Part shown: piece by piece, positions 33,154-34,578 of the stretch
Layout of the letters: each line of letters begins with the position of its first letter
How positions within the stretch are numbered: the first letter of the stretch is position 1
Assembly: GCA_944375745.1 (NCBI GenBank)
Contig: CALWAV010000093.1
Coordinates: 1 to 34,578 of the forward strand
Direction of reading: 5' to 3'
Source of the DNA: an uncultured Merdimonas sp.
Lineage (GTDB): Bacteria > Bacillota > Clostridia > Lachnospirales > Lachnospiraceae
Length of the DNA: 34,578 bases
Made by a program: the position numbers and the translations under genes
The notes under the pieces: model-generated
Seen by the model: the letters and a program-made list of their open reading frames with translations, nothing else
What the model was told of the DNA's origin: nothing
Database searches by the model: none

Positions 33154-33474
33154 ATGATAACCGTTACCATATACAGGAGTTCGGATCAGTACGCAGGCTT
33201 TACCGTTTCGGGACATGCTGAATACGGGGAAGAAGGGCAGGATATTGTGTGCGCGGCGGTCAGTGTTCTTACGCTGAATACACTGAATTCCATTGAGGCC
33301 TTTACAGAAGACCTGTTTTCCGGAGAAGAAAAGGATGGCTTTTTAAGCTGCAGCTTTCCGGAAGAACTGTCTGAGAAAGCCTTACTGTTGATGGATTCCA
33401 TGGTACTTGGGCTGACAGACATTCAACGAAATTATGGGAAACCATACATCAGCATCGTATTCAAGGAGGTGTAG
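33154..33474 (+). CDS. prp: Prp cysteine protease that matures ribosomal protein L27
   Basis: The 106-residue protein (YsxB/DUF464 family) has the catalytic residues H21 in SGHAEYG and C33 in QDIVCAAVS. Prp removes the N-terminal extension of L27 in Firmicutes and related bacteria. Its substrate is encoded directly downstream with the matching cleavage motif. The gene begins 13 bp after rplU with a poor ribosome binding site (GTAATCAGTAAG region), so translation may depend on rplU. The stop lies 4 bp before rpmA. Confidence 0.95.
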   Translation: MITVTIYRSSDQYAGFTVSGHAEYGEEGQDIVCAAVSVLTLNTLNSIEAFTEDLFSGEEKDGFLSCSFPEELSEKALLLMDSMVLGLTDIQRNYGKPYISIVFKEV

Positions 33475-33478
33475 GATC

Positions 33479-33766
33479 ATGTTACAGATGAACCTTCAGT
33501 TGTTCGCTCATAAAAAGGGAGTAGGTTCCACAAAGAACGGCCGTGATTCCGAGTCCAAGAGACTTGGCGCCAAGAGAGCCGATGGACAGTTCGTAAAGGC
33601 TGGAAACATTCTTTACAGACAGCGCGGAACCAAGATTCACCCGGGTGTGAACGTAGGACGCGGCGGAGATGACACCCTGTTCGCTCTGACTGACGGAATT
33701 GTCAGATTTGAGAGAAAGGGCAGAGATAAGAAGCAGGTTTCTATCGTTCCGGTAGCAGCAGAATAA
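33479..33766 (+). CDS. rpmA: 50S ribosomal protein L27 precursor with Prp cleavage site
   Basis: This 95-residue L27 starts at ATG 33479 with AAGGAGGTG upstream; an open frame further upstream overlaps prp and is not used. The N-terminus [20 protein letters not shown] contains the Firmicute Prp motif, with cleavage expected between F9 and A10 to expose the mature AHKKG end that reaches the peptidyl-transferase centre. The rest ([28 protein letters not shown] block) is typical. A hairpin with a short T-tract separates it from obgE. Confidence 0.98.
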   Translation: MLQMNLQLFAHKKGVGSTKNGRDSESKRLGAKRADGQFVKAGNILYRQRGTKIHPGVNVGRGGDDTLFALTDGIVRFERKGRDKKQVSIVPVAAE

Positions 33767-33774
33767 ATTGGTGT

Positions 33775-34578
<804 letters not shown>

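Overview
The window reads as a chromosomal segment of an anaerobic, gut-type Clostridia, most likely Lachnospiraceae. This is an inference from the gene families and synteny; no rRNA is present. The supporting signs are a RecU resolvase, a short-form HisG carried with HisZ, an L27 precursor with the Prp cleavage motif, and the clostridial order radical SAM protein (TIGR03960 type) - DUF2344 - RNase G - L21 - Prp - L27 - Obg. Almost everything is on the + strand; only one small membrane-protein gene is clearly on the minus strand.

Layout. 1-2.5 kb: end of a short-chain dehydrogenase gene, an unrecognised cysteine-rich protein and a GcvT-fold protein, closed by a terminator. 2.7-4.3 kb: DUF362 protein and RecU. 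4.3-13.7 kb: a long colinear run from a near-consensus promoter lying across the recU stop: hisZ-hisG fusion, acyltransferase, hisD, hisB, hisIE with an extra HisF-like half-barrel, a small membrane protein, azlC, azlD and a DUF2142-like membrane protein. 13.8-17.3 kb: DUF3786 protein, a MerR regulator with a membrane domain, and a stand-alone DnaK. 17.5-25.3 kb: small flavoprotein, then an M20 amidohydrolase coupled to a BMP lipoprotein, an ABC importer of the nucleoside type and adenosine deaminase. 25.3-25.9 kb: minus-strand membrane protein. 26-34.6 kb: the conserved radical SAM/rng/ribosomal-protein cluster, ending inside obgE.

How the genes work together. The his run supplies steps 1, 2, 3, 7, 9 and 10 of histidine synthesis (HisZG, HisIE, HisB, HisD); hisA, hisF, hisH and hisC are not in the window. 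The 18-25 kb run looks like uptake of a nucleoside-type solute followed by deamination. The last cluster combines RNA processing (RNase G), ribosomal proteins L21 and L27, the protease that matures L27, and the ribosome-assembly GTPase Obg.

The most unusual structure is in the rng-rplU interval. Three copies of a roughly 145-bp element interrupt the usual synteny, bracketing a PatB/MalY-type gene and a broken MerR/TipA-type gene. The element keeps a conserved core, but its outer 19-bp stem has a completely different sequence in copies 1 and 3 while staying perfectly self-complementary, and the inner hairpin changes on both arms too. That points to selection on folding rather than on the terminal sequence. 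Other notable points are the half-barrel HisF-HisIE fusion, in which the first catalytic Asp is replaced, and two MerR genes that each sit behind a 19-bp-spacer promoter with a perfect dyad in the spacer.
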